NCBI GenBank assembly: GCA_022495995.1 | Contig: JAFEMH010007507.1 | Coordinates: 1-64,000 of the forward strand | Origin: Adenophora triphylla var. japonica | Taxonomy: Eukaryota; Streptophyta; Magnoliopsida; Asterales; Campanulaceae | Length of the DNA: 64,000 nucleotides | Direction of reading: 5' to 3' | Part shown: in pieces, positions 1 through 10,965 of the stretch | How positions within the stretch are numbered: the stretch's first letter is position 1 | How the letters are laid out: every line of letters begins with the position of its first letter | Program-made: the position numbers and the translations under genes | Notes under the pieces: model-generated | Told to the model about the DNA's origin: nothing | Seen by the model: the letters and a program-made list of their open reading frames with translations, nothing else | The model's database searches: none

Positions 1-293
1 AATCAACCCTTAATATATAATTAAGTATGTCCATTGGTGTATCATTTTTCACATGTATAATTTCTCTTAAAATTTTTAGTTCCATAAATAAATTTAATCC
101 ATCAATATCAGAGTTGTCATTATGTTTTAATGAATTTTCAAGGTTAATTTTTTAAGACAATTTTCTTTTTAAATTTTCATTATTCAATGACCTTAATCCA
201 TCAATATACTAACAGTCTAACAAAAATGGAGACCTATATTTTGGGGAGGCCTAAAGCCCTAGGTTTCTCAACTTCACCCTTGGGTCGGCCCTG
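1..293 (-). mobile_element. hAT element remnant, copy 1 (cut by window start)
   Basis: This is the right part of a short hAT element. It ends in the terminal motif GGGTCGGCCCTG at 282-293, followed by CATGCATT (294-301). The same eight bases flank both sides of the complete copy at 20204-20836, so CATGCATT is the target-site duplication. Window base 1 corresponds to base 20544. The element lies about 190 bp upstream of the SSL start codon in both copies, so it inserted before the locus was duplicated. Confidence 0.8.
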
Positions 294-417
294 CATGCAT
301 TATTATGAGCTTTATTGACTCATTCGTTTATAACCTAACCCAATTATTTACCCTATTGAATCCGTCCACCGTGAATCACACACACACACACACACAATTA
401 TTGCCAAATTATGCTTC

Positions 418-425
418 TATAAATA
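418..425 (+). promoter_or_regulatory. TATA box of SSL copy 1
   Basis: TATAAATA lies 59 bp upstream of the ATG at 484, in sequence conserved with copy 2. A (CA)n microsatellite precedes it at about 378-396. No transcript start can be proven from sequence alone. Confidence 0.6.
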
Positions 426-1121
426 CCCTTTCCTGTTAGCCAGCTTATACAGCTCATAATAAAACACACAGTAACATATTTATATGCCAATTTCCAAGCA
501 AATTATCAACATGCTCCTCATTACCATTTTCATTGCTTCAATCTTCTTCTCCAATGGAGTTTTATCGGAACCATCGTACAAAAATATCTCGGTGCCGGCT
601 CTGGGTCCTCATTCCTTTGCTTTCGACTCGTTAGGCCGTGGGCCTTACACTAGTATTAGTGATGGAAGAATTATCTTCTATCAAAGCTCGAGAAACAGAT
701 TCGTCGACTTTGCCTTTACTTCTCCAAATAGGTATCTGATTTTTGCTTATTTCGCAATAGTAAAGATACAGCTGACATGGTAGTAATCACTAAATTAAAA
801 GTTAGACATTTGCACAAGTAAAAACATCCACAAACTTAGACCTCTTTTTTTATCCGATAAATATGTGGATAAATAATTATTTTATTAGCATCAAAATCCT
901 ATATTAATAATCAGTATTTCCTAAATTATAGTGAAATTGATTTATCTCATTAAAACAATTTCTTTAAGCCGGAAATTTTGAGATGAGTAGAAAATGGAAA
1001 TTTTAATATTAAAATATCACTCCGTTAGTTAAAACATCTAGATTTACAAGATACTAATATGACTGTTTTAAATGATGACCTGACAACTTTTGCTGTAAAA
1101 CGATTAAGTTTTTAGGAAAAA

Positions 1122-1303
1122 TCTATAGTATAAATGGTAGTGGTCCCGCTATAGCTTGAATGAACGATGAATAAGTATTAAATTTTTCATTTTTCACTGT
1201 CATTTAAGTTGTTCGCTCCTTTTAAATTTCTTTTTAAATTTTTTTTTTTTTTAAATTAAAAAGAAAAAAAAAAAACGTGTCCTCGGACACGAGCTTTTAC
1301 TAG
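1122..1303 (+). mobile_element. mini-Helitron in SSL copy 1 intron 1
   Basis: The element starts TCTATAG after an A. It ends with a perfect 7-bp hairpin (1276-1291, CGTGTCC/GGACACG), eight more bases and CTAG before a T. A 5' TC, a 3' hairpin, CTRR and insertion between A and T are the Helitron hallmarks. At 182 bp it has no coding capacity. Poly-T and poly-A tracts lie inside. Confidence 0.7.
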
Positions 1304-1948
1304 TACTAGATAAATGAAGGATACACATATTTTGATGATTGGAAAAATCCCTTTTATAGGACTATATATATAATACTTACCTTACCACCCTTATTATTTA
1401 TTTAGTCGTGTAAGATAATCGAAAAATGAAATAATGTTTTTGAGATTGAAATTACTCTTTGGTTTTTTGATATTAGTAGTTGGAAAGTTGAATGATTCTA
1501 ACAAAGGTATTTATGTACTTCAGGACAAGGGCTGAATGTGATGGCCTTAGAACTCTCTCATTGTTATCTACATGTGGTAGGGCCTTAAGTTTGGCATTTT
1601 ATCATCGTAAGCGGCAACTTTACATCGTAGATGCCACTTTGGGATTGTTTGTAGTTGGCCGCAAGGGAGGCCGTGCAACCCAGCTCGCTTCTAGCGCAGA
1701 TGGAGTACCGTTTGATTTCACTGTTAGTGTGGATGTTGATCAATCGTCCGGTGATGTTTACTTCACAGATGCAAGTTCTACCGGTGGAATTGAGTACGTT
1801 CAACTTAATTATTCTTTCAAGCTACTCCCCCGTACTTTAATAAATGTCGCAGTTGACTTATTAACGTATTTTAGTAATTAAGATGCTTTATTAATTCGTA
1901 CAATAAAAAAATTACACAAGTTAATTTCTTATTTGAACAAAATTTTTT

Positions 1949-2210
1949 GGGGAAAACCTGTTTCTCCGTAAGTTATAAAAAATCATGTTTTTAAATATAT
2001 CGACTTGGTGTTTTAAAGCCTAAACCCACTGTTTTAAGGCCTAAAATCGCTATTTTATTTTCTAGCTTAAACTCACTGTTTTAATGCCTAAACTCACTAT
2101 TTTATTTTCTAGGTATTTTAAGGCCTAAACTCAATGTTTTAAGGTCTAAACTCGATATTTTTAAGGATGAAAGTGGGCTTTTTATAACTTATGGAGAAAC
2201 AGGTTTCCCC
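1949..2210. mobile_element. MITE with ~30-bp inverted ends in SSL copy 1 intron 2
   Basis: The ends are inverted copies of each other. GGGGAAAACCTGTTTCTCC at 1949 and the complement of the sequence ending at 2210 match over roughly 30 bp. Between them is a run of about six ~21-bp units of the type TTTTAAGGCCTAAACTCA (about 2010-2160). A target-site duplication is not obvious, so the superfamily is left open. Confidence 0.6.
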
Positions 2211-2748
2211 TAAAACTTACTCAATTTGAAAACGCGACATTTATTTTGAGATAAACCAAAATGGAAAGTGTAACATTTATTAAGGGGCACGGGGAGTATT
2301 TTTCTATTTCTTATTTCTTTTGGTCTTAACTATATGGTATTTAAGCATGAGAGTATCACTACAATTGACGAAACAAACTTTTTAGGTCAATTGTTGATCC
2401 AACGAATGTGAGATCAATAGGGTTCACAACTGATCTCTGACATTTGGCTTTACCATTTTCTTTGCCGTTGACTTAAATCTAGATGGTGTATACTTATATT
2501 AAGGGTTATTTGTCAAAAAATTAATCTGCGTCATTGCTTTACGGGGACTGTTGTGCATTTAAACTGTCTGTACACACATCCCAAATTGATGGATTCACTA
2601 GTGGAGCATCTAAACTAGCTGAAATATGCACTTGGTGTTATTTATGTTTAACGAAATATTGATTCATGCCGATATATGATGATCTGAAGGTATTGTTTTC
2701 TTATAATTTACAGCCAAATTCCATTGATAGTCTCCACCAGAGACTCAA

Positions 2749-2766
2749 ATAAATTACAGGAACTAT
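2749..2766. other. templated filler at the SSL copy 1 breakpoint
   Basis: The bases joining truncated exon 3 to the Helitron flank repeat a stretch found about 110 bp away inside the Helitron (about 2859-2877, AATAAATTACAGGAACTA). Short filler copied from nearby DNA is typical of end joining after a double-strand break. Confidence 0.6.
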
Positions 2767-3061
2767 AATTAAAAACTGATTAGACATAAAATTTTGTGAG
2801 CAAGCTTTTGTGACAACTAGTCTAACACCCGTGCGTTAAACGCACGATAAAAAAACTTAAATAAATTACAGGAACTAAATTAAAAAAAATCACTATAGAT
2901 ATAAAGACTAATTTTGAATAATCTAGCAACACTCTTGCTGCTCCGAGCCTCCAAATCAAAAACTCTGACTTCAAACTTCGGCAATTCTCATCCTCATCCC
3001 CATCCCTAGCTCTCACTGTCACCAAACATTTAGCAAGAGCAAGAGCAAGATCAATTTCAAC
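2767..3061 (-). mobile_element. Helitron 3' end with flank, first copy
   Basis: Read on the minus strand, a 17-base hairpin (2830-2846, perfect 8-bp stem) is followed by GGTGTTAGACTAG ending at 2817 and then a T. This is the canonical Helitron 3' terminus. The element body extends to higher coordinates and is cut at 3061 by the Gypsy fragment. The same sequence, with about 50 bp of the same outside flank, recurs at 18664-18962. Bases 2925-3060 are open on the plus strand and include serine-rich and Ala-Arg-rich coding-like sequence, possibly a captured exon piece. Confidence 0.65.
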
Positions 3062-3085
3062 TTTGAACTGAACTAGAGAGTTGAA

Positions 3086-4357
3086 CTAGAAGTAGTATTT
3101 GATAAGGTGAGTAGCGTGCCATGGGTGCTTCAACTCCTCACCACCTGGATGAGCAATTATGTAAGTCCCTTCCTCGATAATTCGAGTAACAATGTAAGGA
3201 CCTTCCCAGTTGGGAGATAACTTGTTTTGTTGGGTTCTCCTTCCTGTTGCCTCAATCTTTCTTAGCACGTGGTCACCCACTTGGAATGATCTCGTCTTCA
3301 CCTTCTTGTCATGGTAATTCTTTGTCCTCTGCTTGTAGTTGACCATTCGTAAGTAGGCTGTGTCTCGCTTCTCGTCAATCAAATTCAAGTCGATCAATCT
3401 GTTGGTGTCGTTCTGCTCTTGATCGAAGAAAACCACTCTGGCTGTAGGAAATCGTAGCTCGGCTGGAGCCATGGCCTCTGACCCGTATGTAAGAGCGAAT
3501 GGGGTTTCCCCCGTAGGCCCCCGAGTGGTTGTATGAACAGCCCAAAGAGCAAGGGGGAGTTCGTCCAACCAGTTGCTACGTCGACCAACTAAGCCCGTCT
3601 TAAGCGAAGATAGGACGAGCTTATTCGCTGCCTCAGCTTGCCCATTGCCTTGAGGATAGGCAACATATGATTGCCAATGTTTGATCCCTACTCGATTCAT
3701 TTCTTCCTCGAAAGCCCGGGAGAATTGTAGCCCGTTGTCTGACACTATGGCTCGTGGGATCCCAAATCGACACCAGATGAAGTCATGAATGAAATTGATG
3801 GCATTTTCTTCTGTGATGCGAGCTAGTGGCTTTGCTTCGACCCACTTAGTGAAATAATCAATAGCGACGATCACATACTTGCAGTTTCCTCGGGCGGGTG
3901 GGAAGGGTCCAATCAAGTCGATGCCCCACATGTCGAACGGCCAAGTAGCGATCACTGGAGTTTGCTCTGTTGTAGGCAGATGAGGCAGGTTGGCAAACCT
4001 TTGGCACTGGTCGCATTGCTGAACAAAGTCATGAGTGTCAGCTCTCATGTGTGGCCAGTAGTAACCCAACGTAATCAGTTTGTCGGCCAAAGTTCTGGCC
4101 CCCGGGTGTCCGCCACACACTCCACTATGCACCTCATGCATTAACTGAGTAATTTCTTGGGGATGAATGCATTTCAACAGTGGCTTAGTATACGACCTCC
4201 TGAATAACATGTCTCCTTGAATAACATATCTCGGAGCCTTCTTTTTGATGGCTCGAGCTGTCTTCTCGTCTTCAGGGAGCTCGCCTCTTTCCAAGTATGC
4301 CTTCATTTCTTCGATCCAACACTTGTCATAAACCCAGTTTCTCGAGGTATCCTCCAC
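3086..4357 (-). pseudogene. Gypsy integrase region
   Basis: This is a 423-codon open frame. It shows the zinc-binding H/C region (HSGVCGGHPG with later CDQC), then the DDE core: Asp in GIDLIGPFPPARG, Asp in VSDNGLQFS and Glu in GNGQAEAANK. A C-terminal region resembling the Gypsy integrase tail ends in HPWHATHLIKYYF. In an active element it would insert reverse-transcribed DNA into chromosomes. It is an internal slice of a polyprotein, separated from the RNase H frame by a stop at about 4360. The catalytic residues look intact, but the element lacks a 3' LTR. Confidence 0.85.
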
Positions 4358-4366
4358 ACAATGAAT

Positions 4367-5380
4367 TTAAACCCTTTCATATGCTGGATTCTCAAGGTAG
4401 GAGATAGGTTCTTCATACGGCTCATCTGTAGTGGCCAATTTCGAGAGCAGGTCGGCCAATTCATTGTCTTCTCGACCAATCCTCTGAATTTCCCAAAACT
4501 CCAAGTCTTTTATCAACTCCTTTACCAGGTCGTAGTATTTGATCAGAGTAGAGTTCAGCACTTCGTACTCTCCTCGAACCTGGTTGACTATTAGCTGGGA
4601 ATCACAATATGCTACAATTTTGGTTGCCCCAAAACATTTGGCGTACTCGATGGCTGCAACCAAAGCTTCGTACTCTGCCTGGTTGTTGGAGGCCTCAAAC
4701 TTGAACCTCAATGCTTCTTCATAGACTGTCCCAGATTCTGGTTCGATCAGTACTATCCCAGCTCCACTAACATTCTTCGTTGCTGACCCATCTGAGTAAA
4801 CCTTCCAACAGTCGTCGGGTAGACAAGTGACGGGCTGTGACTCTTGCTCCTTTCCCTTAGCTTTCTCCTTTTGAACTCGCACCTCGCTATCTTCCTTGGT
4901 GAACGTTAGCTCGACCAAGAAGTCTGCCAAGGCTTGAGCCTTCAACACCTTTCGAGGTCGATACTCAATGTCGAATTCTGTGAGAGCAATTGACCAATTG
5001 AGTAAACGACCTGAACTCTCCGGTTTATGCATAATTTTTCTTAAGGGTGCATTTGTTAGCACAACAATAGGATGAGCTAAAAAGTAAGCTCGCAGCTTCC
5101 TCGAGGCTACGACTAAGGCATACGCAACTTTCTCTGCGTTGTAATATCTGCCTTCAACATCTGATAGAGCTTTGCTGACATAATATACGGGCTTTTGAAG
5201 CCCTTCCTCTTCTCGAACCAACACCGCTGCCACTGACTGATCACCTACAGATAGATACACGAACAATGTCTCCCCCATAGTCGGGCTGCTCAGTAGAGGA
5301 GGAGTAACGAGATATTCCTTTAGTTGTTGGAACGATGAATGACATTCGGTCGTCCATTCAAAATTTTTCGTCCCCCTCAA
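4367..5380 (-). pseudogene. Gypsy RNase H and second (archaeal-type) RNase H
   Basis: This 337-codon frame contains the connection and native RNase H region (KPVYYVSKALSDVEGRYYNAEK). It is followed by a second RNase H with YSDGSATKN, NNQAEYEALVAAIEYA, AYCDSQLIVNQV and REDNELADLLSKLA. The D-E-D-D pattern of the second domain is visible. Two RNase H domains in tandem before integrase are characteristic of Tat-lineage Gypsy elements. It directly follows the RT frame on the minus strand, with a break at 5381-5458. Confidence 0.82.
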
Positions 5381-5458
5381 AGATTTGAAGAAGGGGAGAG
5401 ACCTTTCTGCTGACTTGGCTATGAAGCGACCTAGGGCTGCTACCCTACCATTAAGTCG

Positions 5459-7332
5459 CTACATCTCCTTGATACTGGTGGGCTCTTTCATGTCGACTAG
5501 AGCCTTAATCTTTTCTGGATTGACCTCTATTCCTCGTTGTGACACCATAAAACCAAGGAATTTTCCAGCTGCAACCCCAAATACGCATTTTCTCGGATTA
5601 AGCTTCATGTCGTTTGCTCGTAGATTAGCGAACATTTCTTTTAGGTCGACAACGTGACATCCGGCCTTTGTTTTGATGATCATATCGTTGACGTAAGCCT
5701 CCATGTTTTGGCCAATCTGTGAAGCAAAGACTTTGTTCACCATCCTTTGGTAGGTCGCACCTGCATTCTTTAACCCGAATGGAATCATATTGTAGCAGTA
5801 GATGCCTCCAGCGGCTTGAAATGCCGTCTTCACAACATCATCCTCATGCATCTTGATCTGATGATAGCCTGAATAGGCATCGAGAAAACTGAGAGTGGAG
5901 TGTCCAGCAATTGAATCAACGAGTTTATCAATCCGAGGTAGAGGATAGCTGTCCTTTGGGCAAGCAAGGTTAAGATTGGTGAAGTCGACACACATTCTCC
6001 ACTTGCCGTTGGATTTCTTCACCATGACCACATTGGCTAGCCAAGTGGTGTGAGTGGCCTCCTTTATGATACCTGCACTTAAGAGTTTTTGTACCTCGAG
6101 TTTGATTGCTTCCTCCTTGTCACGAGCAAAGCTTCTCAGCTTCTGAGGTTTGGGTTTTATGGTCGGGTTGACCTCCAGCCTGTGAACATCGACCTCTTCC
6201 TTGATCCCCTTCATATCCTCTACTCGCCATGCAAAGACATCACTGCTTTCCTTGAGTAACTCGACAATCTCCAATCTTTCCTCAGGTGACAATTGCTTTC
6301 CAATCTGAATTTTTTGCTCAGGATAGGAAGGATTTGTGATCACTGCTTCCAGCTCATCCACAGCTTCTAGCTCCGGACCATCTCTAAATTGCAGGGTCTC
6401 GATGATGATATCTCTAACCTTCTGTCTTTCCTTGGCCCCCAAGTGTGGAGCTTCCTCGACAATCATGCCATCTAGTTCATCTGCGATCTCACTGGTGGTG
6501 GCCCCTGAGTTATTGTCGATCTGGAGGCATAGCTCGCCTATGCAGACTTGGTCGACCATAACTGTATCTGGATCAACCATGGTGACTTCAGAGTGACGTG
6601 TCGACTTCGTCATGACCTCATCATGTGAGCGATAGGTCGACTCTTCCACCTCGGTGATTGTAGATAGTCTAGAAGTTGTGGTGACTGACTTCGACATCTT
6701 CAAATACCCATCAGCAGTTTCAATCTCCAACTCCCTCTTCTTCCTGGTTCGTAGGACATGGTCAAGATATTCTCGAGCTGTGCTTCGTACACAACCGACT
6801 CCAGCTAGCGTCGGGAACTTAACTCGCTGATGGGGGATAGAGGCCACCATTCCGAGTGCGACCTGACCAGGGATACCAAGAATTGCAACATAACCACTAT
6901 TGACATCGATGACAATAAATTTTACCTTGGAGACGGCCCTGTGGGGGTGTTGGCCTATGTCGACGTCCAACTCAATCTGTCCCTTGAGAGTCCCATCTCT
7001 TGAAATGTCTTGTAAAACAAAATATCCTTGCAGGCCCCCGTGTCTATCAAGGGTCTGCTCGTCGTACACCCATCTATTAATCCTAGGATAACGAGAACCT
7101 GCTCTCTAGCTGCTACATTGGTTTCCAGCTCGTCCGGATAGAAGCTAATCATCTCGTCTCTGATGTAGCTTCTAGGTGGTACATGGGGCGCCTTGCTGAG
7201 CTGGAATATCTTGTGTTTGATGGCAGTGTTACTAGCTTGCTCTGTAATGACACCCAAGTTCAACTTAGGTTGCCTCGGCTCTGGATGTCCACCCGCTACT
7301 CGTTCACTACCACCTGCTTGAGGTCTCTTCAC
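5459..7332 (-). pseudogene. Gypsy protease and reverse transcriptase, frameshifted
   Basis: Protease shows LIDTGACKDILF near 7070 and then changes frame at about 7000; RT continues in the frame 7069-5459. RT motifs in order include WRMCVDFTNLNLACPKDSYPLP, STLSFLDAYSGYHQI and GIYCYNMIPFGLKNAGATYQ, followed by the catalytic box AYVNDMIIKT. The usual YVDD is YVND here, so one metal-binding Asp is lost. FLGFMVSQRGIEVNPEK closes the thumb region. This element cannot reverse-transcribe by itself. Confidence 0.83.
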
Positions 7333-7334
7333 AT

Positions 7335-9156
7335 ATGCGTCGAGCCTTCCCTGGTCGACCCACCTCTGAATGATACGCTTCAGGCTTATACAATCCTCAG
7401 TAGTATGGCACGTATCTTTGTGATACTCACATTATTTGCTGTTATCCCTTCTGAACTTGTTTGCAGGGTTCATGGGGGAAGGTGGGCCTAGCTCGACCGT
7501 GTTCATTATCTCAGTTCGACTCACCGTTAAGGGAGTGAAGGCTTCGGGCACTTTCTCAGTCGTCCTAGTTCTATTCTTGCCATTCTTGTTATTTCCCCCA
7601 TTCTTGACTGAGTCCTTCTTATCAGTATCAGTGACTTCAGTCTTGAGGCCTTTCCCATTTTTCTTCTCTTTTCTCTCTTCGGCCAATGCCACATTGTAGG
7701 CCTTCTCGAACAACTCTTGACGAGTAGTCACAGTTCGGACTGTCAGCTCATAGTCCATATCTGCAGAAGCAATTCCATTCCTGAAACAATTGATTACCTC
7801 CCTATCTGTGAGGTCCTCCTCAATTTTGTCGACCATCTCCTTGAACTTGGTATAGTAGCTCATTGAGCTTTCATTTTTTGCCTGTACCAAGTTGTTCAGA
7901 TCGGTGACTGTCACTTTACGAGCTCCGGCTGTCGAGAATCGCTCCAAAAACTTCTTCCTCATGTAGGACCAAGTGGAGATGCAACCTGGGGCCAATCCAT
8001 TGAACCAAGTAAGAGCTTCTCCAGTTAAGGTGCTAGTAAGTGCTTTCCACATCATGTCGTCCTCGTTGGAGACAAAGCACATAGTAGCCTCTAAGTGTTG
8101 GATGTGGCTTTTGGCGTTGGTTGCACCCGAATACTTTTCCAGAATGGGTAACCTGAAGCCGGGAGGAGGTCGACGGTCGAGCAACTCCTTAGATAAGGGA
8201 CGAAGAGCAAAATCATTTTGTTCGCCCTTTCCAGCATTATCCTTCTTTTCAGCTTCCCACTGTTCAAACTTCTTCTTCCACACTAGCTATTCCCTAGCGT
8301 CTGGCCTGTCATCCCTATCTTGGGAGACATCGTTGGATCTTTGCCTCTCACTCCTAGGGGGAGTTACCTGTCTGCTCCTTCTGTCCCTGTGAGAGGGCGA
8401 CCTTAATGACTTGATAGGCGACCTGTTCCTTTACTCCCTAATTGGCGACCTGCGCCTATAGTCTCCAACTGGCGACCTGCGCCTATCATTTCCGACTGGC
8501 GACCTGCGCCTATCTCCTCTGTGGGACTGTGACCGCTGTGTCCTGGCAGGCAATCTACGCAAGCTTCGACTAGCTTCCAGATGTCGTCTTAGGTCTGACT
8601 GGGCCTCCTGCTCTCTATTTCTATTGAGGATGGCCCTCAGATCATCACTCGGAACATGAATAGGAGACTGAGCACGCTGCACCATCCTACGCTCGAGATT
8701 CTGTCCCTCGGTCTCGTTCTGCCTAGTACTTCTCACGGGCTGTCGGTTGGAGACCTGGGAGGGGGCTACCCTTTCTGACCTTCTGTCGGCCAGCTCTGCC
8801 TCCTCCATTGCTATCAGTTCGGCCAATATTTGAGCTCTTTCCAACAACATCTCTTTTCTACTAAGGGGATTAGCTGAGGGACCAACCTTGTCGCCTGCAG
8901 CCATTCGCCCCGTTTGACGCTTTGGTGGAGGTTGCGTTTCCTGTCCATCCATAGGCCGTTTTTCCCTCCTACCATCCAACAAACCCCTGCCGTCAGCAAC
9001 ACTGTTAGAGCGCGTCGCTCTAGCATGATGGCGAGGTGGAGGGGGAGGAGGCAAATTGGCATTTCCAGCGTTAGTATTTGTATTTGTGTTGGTATTGACA
9101 TTCCCCTCATTGGGTTCGTCCGAAGCGTCAGAGACATGTCCATCCGCGGTTACCAT
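7335..9156 (-). pseudogene. Gypsy gag, interrupted by three stops
   Basis: The likely start is the ATG at 9156, just inside the primer site. The N-terminal part is Asn-Thr-rich, then proline-rich (NLPPPPPPRHHAR), with a C-terminal run of RRRSPVG-type Arg-Ser repeats. The retrotransposon gag domain (7435-8283) contains MWKALTSTLTGEALTWFNGL and KFLERFSTAG. Stops fall at 8431-8433, 8287-8289 and 7432-7434 with the frame otherwise kept. The last stop lies at the start of the zinc-knuckle-like CEYHKDTCHTTEDC segment. Gag would form the cytoplasmic particle. Confidence 0.8.
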
Positions 9157-9219
9157 GGTTGTGGGTTGCAAAGGAGCTTCGAGGTCAATAATGCACGATT
9201 CCCGCCAATGGAACCAAAC

Positions 9220-9867
9220 TGATGCCGCAGGAAATGTGCTTATCAATCTTCGTCCACGTGGCAGGACCAATCACTTGACTCCTTAACCTGAAATCAGAAC
9301 CCACGACTAGCCGGATTTGTCTCCGGCTTAGACCCTCGGGCGTGAGAGTAAGTATGTATTTCGGAGAGCAAATAATGTAAATGAATGGAGATATTCAAAT
9401 GACAAAATTGCAGTTACCTCAAAACCGTTGTAGTGGTTATGTATTTATAGTGGCTTTGATGAGGGCGGTTATTTTCGGCATGACTGCATTAATCCCGTAA
9501 TTAGTGGGACGGTTACATGTCGGTAGATCGTGTCCACGTGTGGCTCCGGATTTGTAGGGAGTCAGTTATGGAAGGAGCTGATCGTACGCCTGGACTCATT
9601 AGGTCGACGCTTGCTTGGTGGGTCGAGGTCGCCTATTGGGAATAGGTCGACCTGACTGATGGGTAGAGCTGGATCGTACCCGAAGTAGAACCTGGATCGT
9701 AGAGTCGGACCAAGCTAGGTCGGGACCTCATGAGTCGGACAATGAGCTTAATTCGACTGATCCTATTGATGGCCTTGGGCCCAGTAATTGACGGGCCAGA
9801 GCCACTGAGAACGTGGTGGCAACAGTGGATAAATGACTGGGCTTTACCCGCTGGGCCTAGTTCGACA
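9220..9867 (-). repeat. 5' LTR of the Tat-type Gypsy element
   Basis: On the minus strand the LTR begins TGTCGAAC at 9867 and ends GCGGCATCA at 9220. A TATAAATA box lies near 9451-9458. Just inside, TGGTTCCATTGGCGGGAA (about 9200-9217) is the apparent primer site. The matching 3' LTR is not in the window. Confidence 0.65.
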
Positions 9868-10965
9868 CTTTTGGTATGTTCATAAATAAATATTTTGGAC
9901 ATTTTTTTGTATTGAAGTTTTTTTCAAAAAGTTATATAAAAAAAGTTAGAAAAAAACTAAACAAATGAAAGTATAATAAAGAAATCAGGGACGGGTAAAA
10001 TTCTTTAATTTTTATTTATAAATGTATAACTCTTTTATTTTTAATGAATATAAATAAATATTTTGGACATTTTTTAGTATTGAAGTTTTTTTCAAAAAGT
10101 TATATAAAAAAGTTAGAAAAAAAATAAACAAATGAAAGTATAATAAAGAAATCAGGGACGGGTAAAATTCTTTAATTTTTATTTATAAATGTATAGTTTT
10201 TTTATTTTTATGAATATAAATAAATATTTTGGACATTTTTTAGTATTGATGTTTTTTTTCAAAAAGTTATATAAAAAAAAAGTTAGAAAAAAACTAAACA
10301 AATGAAAGTAAATCAGGAACGGGTAAAATTCTTTAATTTTTATTTATAAATGTATAATTTTTTTTATTTTTTATGAATATAAATAAATATTTTTGGACAT
10401 TTTTTAGTATTGAAGTTTTTTTTCAAAAAGTTATATAAAAAAGTTAGAAAAAAACTAAACAAATGAAAGTATAATAAAGAAATCAGGGACGGATAAAATT
10501 CTTTAATTTTTATTTATAAATGTATAGTTTTTTTATTTTTTATGAATATAAATAAATATTTTGGACATTTTTTAGTATTGAAGTTTTTTTTTTCAAAAAG
10601 TTATATAAAAAAAGTTAGAAAAAAGCTAAACAAATGAAAGTATAATAAAGAAATCAGGAACGGGTAAAATTCTTTAATTTTTATTTATAAATGTATAGTT
10701 TTTTTTTCATTTTTTATGAATATAAATAAATATTTTGGACATTTTTTCGTATTGAAGTTTTTTTTTCAAAAAGTTATATAAAAAAAGTTAGAAAAAAATA
10801 AACAAATGAAAGTATAATAAATATATCAGGGATGGGTAAAATTCTTTAATTTTTATTTATAAATGTATAGTTTTTTTATTTTTTATGAATATAAATAAAT
10901 ATTTTGGACATTTTTTAGTATTGATGTTTTTTTCAAAAAGTTATATAAAAAAAGTTAGAAAAAAA
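9868..10965. repeat. tandem satellite, ~168-bp monomer, seven copies
   Basis: The anchor TAAATAAATATTTTGGACAT recurs at 9883, 10051, 10217, 10380, 10549, 10723 and 10892, a spacing of 163-174 bp. Each unit also carries AATCAGGGACGGGTAAAATT and long A/T runs that vary in length. The array abuts the Gypsy LTR on its left and the CACTA-type repeats on its right. It may be an internal part of the CACTA element. Confidence 0.85.

Larger units (their letters stand above)
484..2748 (+). pseudogene. strictosidine synthase-like gene, copy 1, 3'-truncated
   Basis: Exon 1 (484-731) encodes a hydrophobic N-terminal signal segment (about residues 8-25) and the SSL motif [11 protein letters not shown]. 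Exon 2 (1524-1793) encodes the [19 protein letters not shown] and DVYFTDAS blocks of the beta-propeller. Splice phases match copy 2: donors GTATCT at 732 and GTACGT at 1794, acceptors at 1523 and 2713. Exon 3 starts at 2714 but matches copy 2 only to 2748, where the sequence changes to Helitron-related DNA. The C-terminal half (about 143 codons) is missing, so this copy cannot make a complete propeller. Exon 2 differs from copy 2 at YIVDA versus YIADA and ATQLAS versus ATRLAS. Intron 1 is 792 bp and lacks the Copia element of copy 2. Confidence 0.85.
3062..9867 (-). mobile_element. Tat-type Ty3/Gypsy retrotransposon, 3' LTR missing
   Basis: The minus-strand order is LTR (9867-9220), gag, protease, reverse transcriptase, two RNase H regions and integrase, which is Gypsy order. 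The second RNase H places it in the Tat group. The element stops about 25 bp after the integrase stop codon, where it joins the Helitron fragment, so the 3' untranslated region and 3' LTR are absent. Several nonsense codons and a frameshift make it non-autonomous. Confidence 0.85.

Noticed and set aside
2762..3061. The 300-bp direct repeat (2762-3061 and 18664-18962) as a pair of LTRs
   Set aside because: It lacks TG...CA ends and primer or polypurine sites, and contains a Helitron terminus in its middle together with outside flank.
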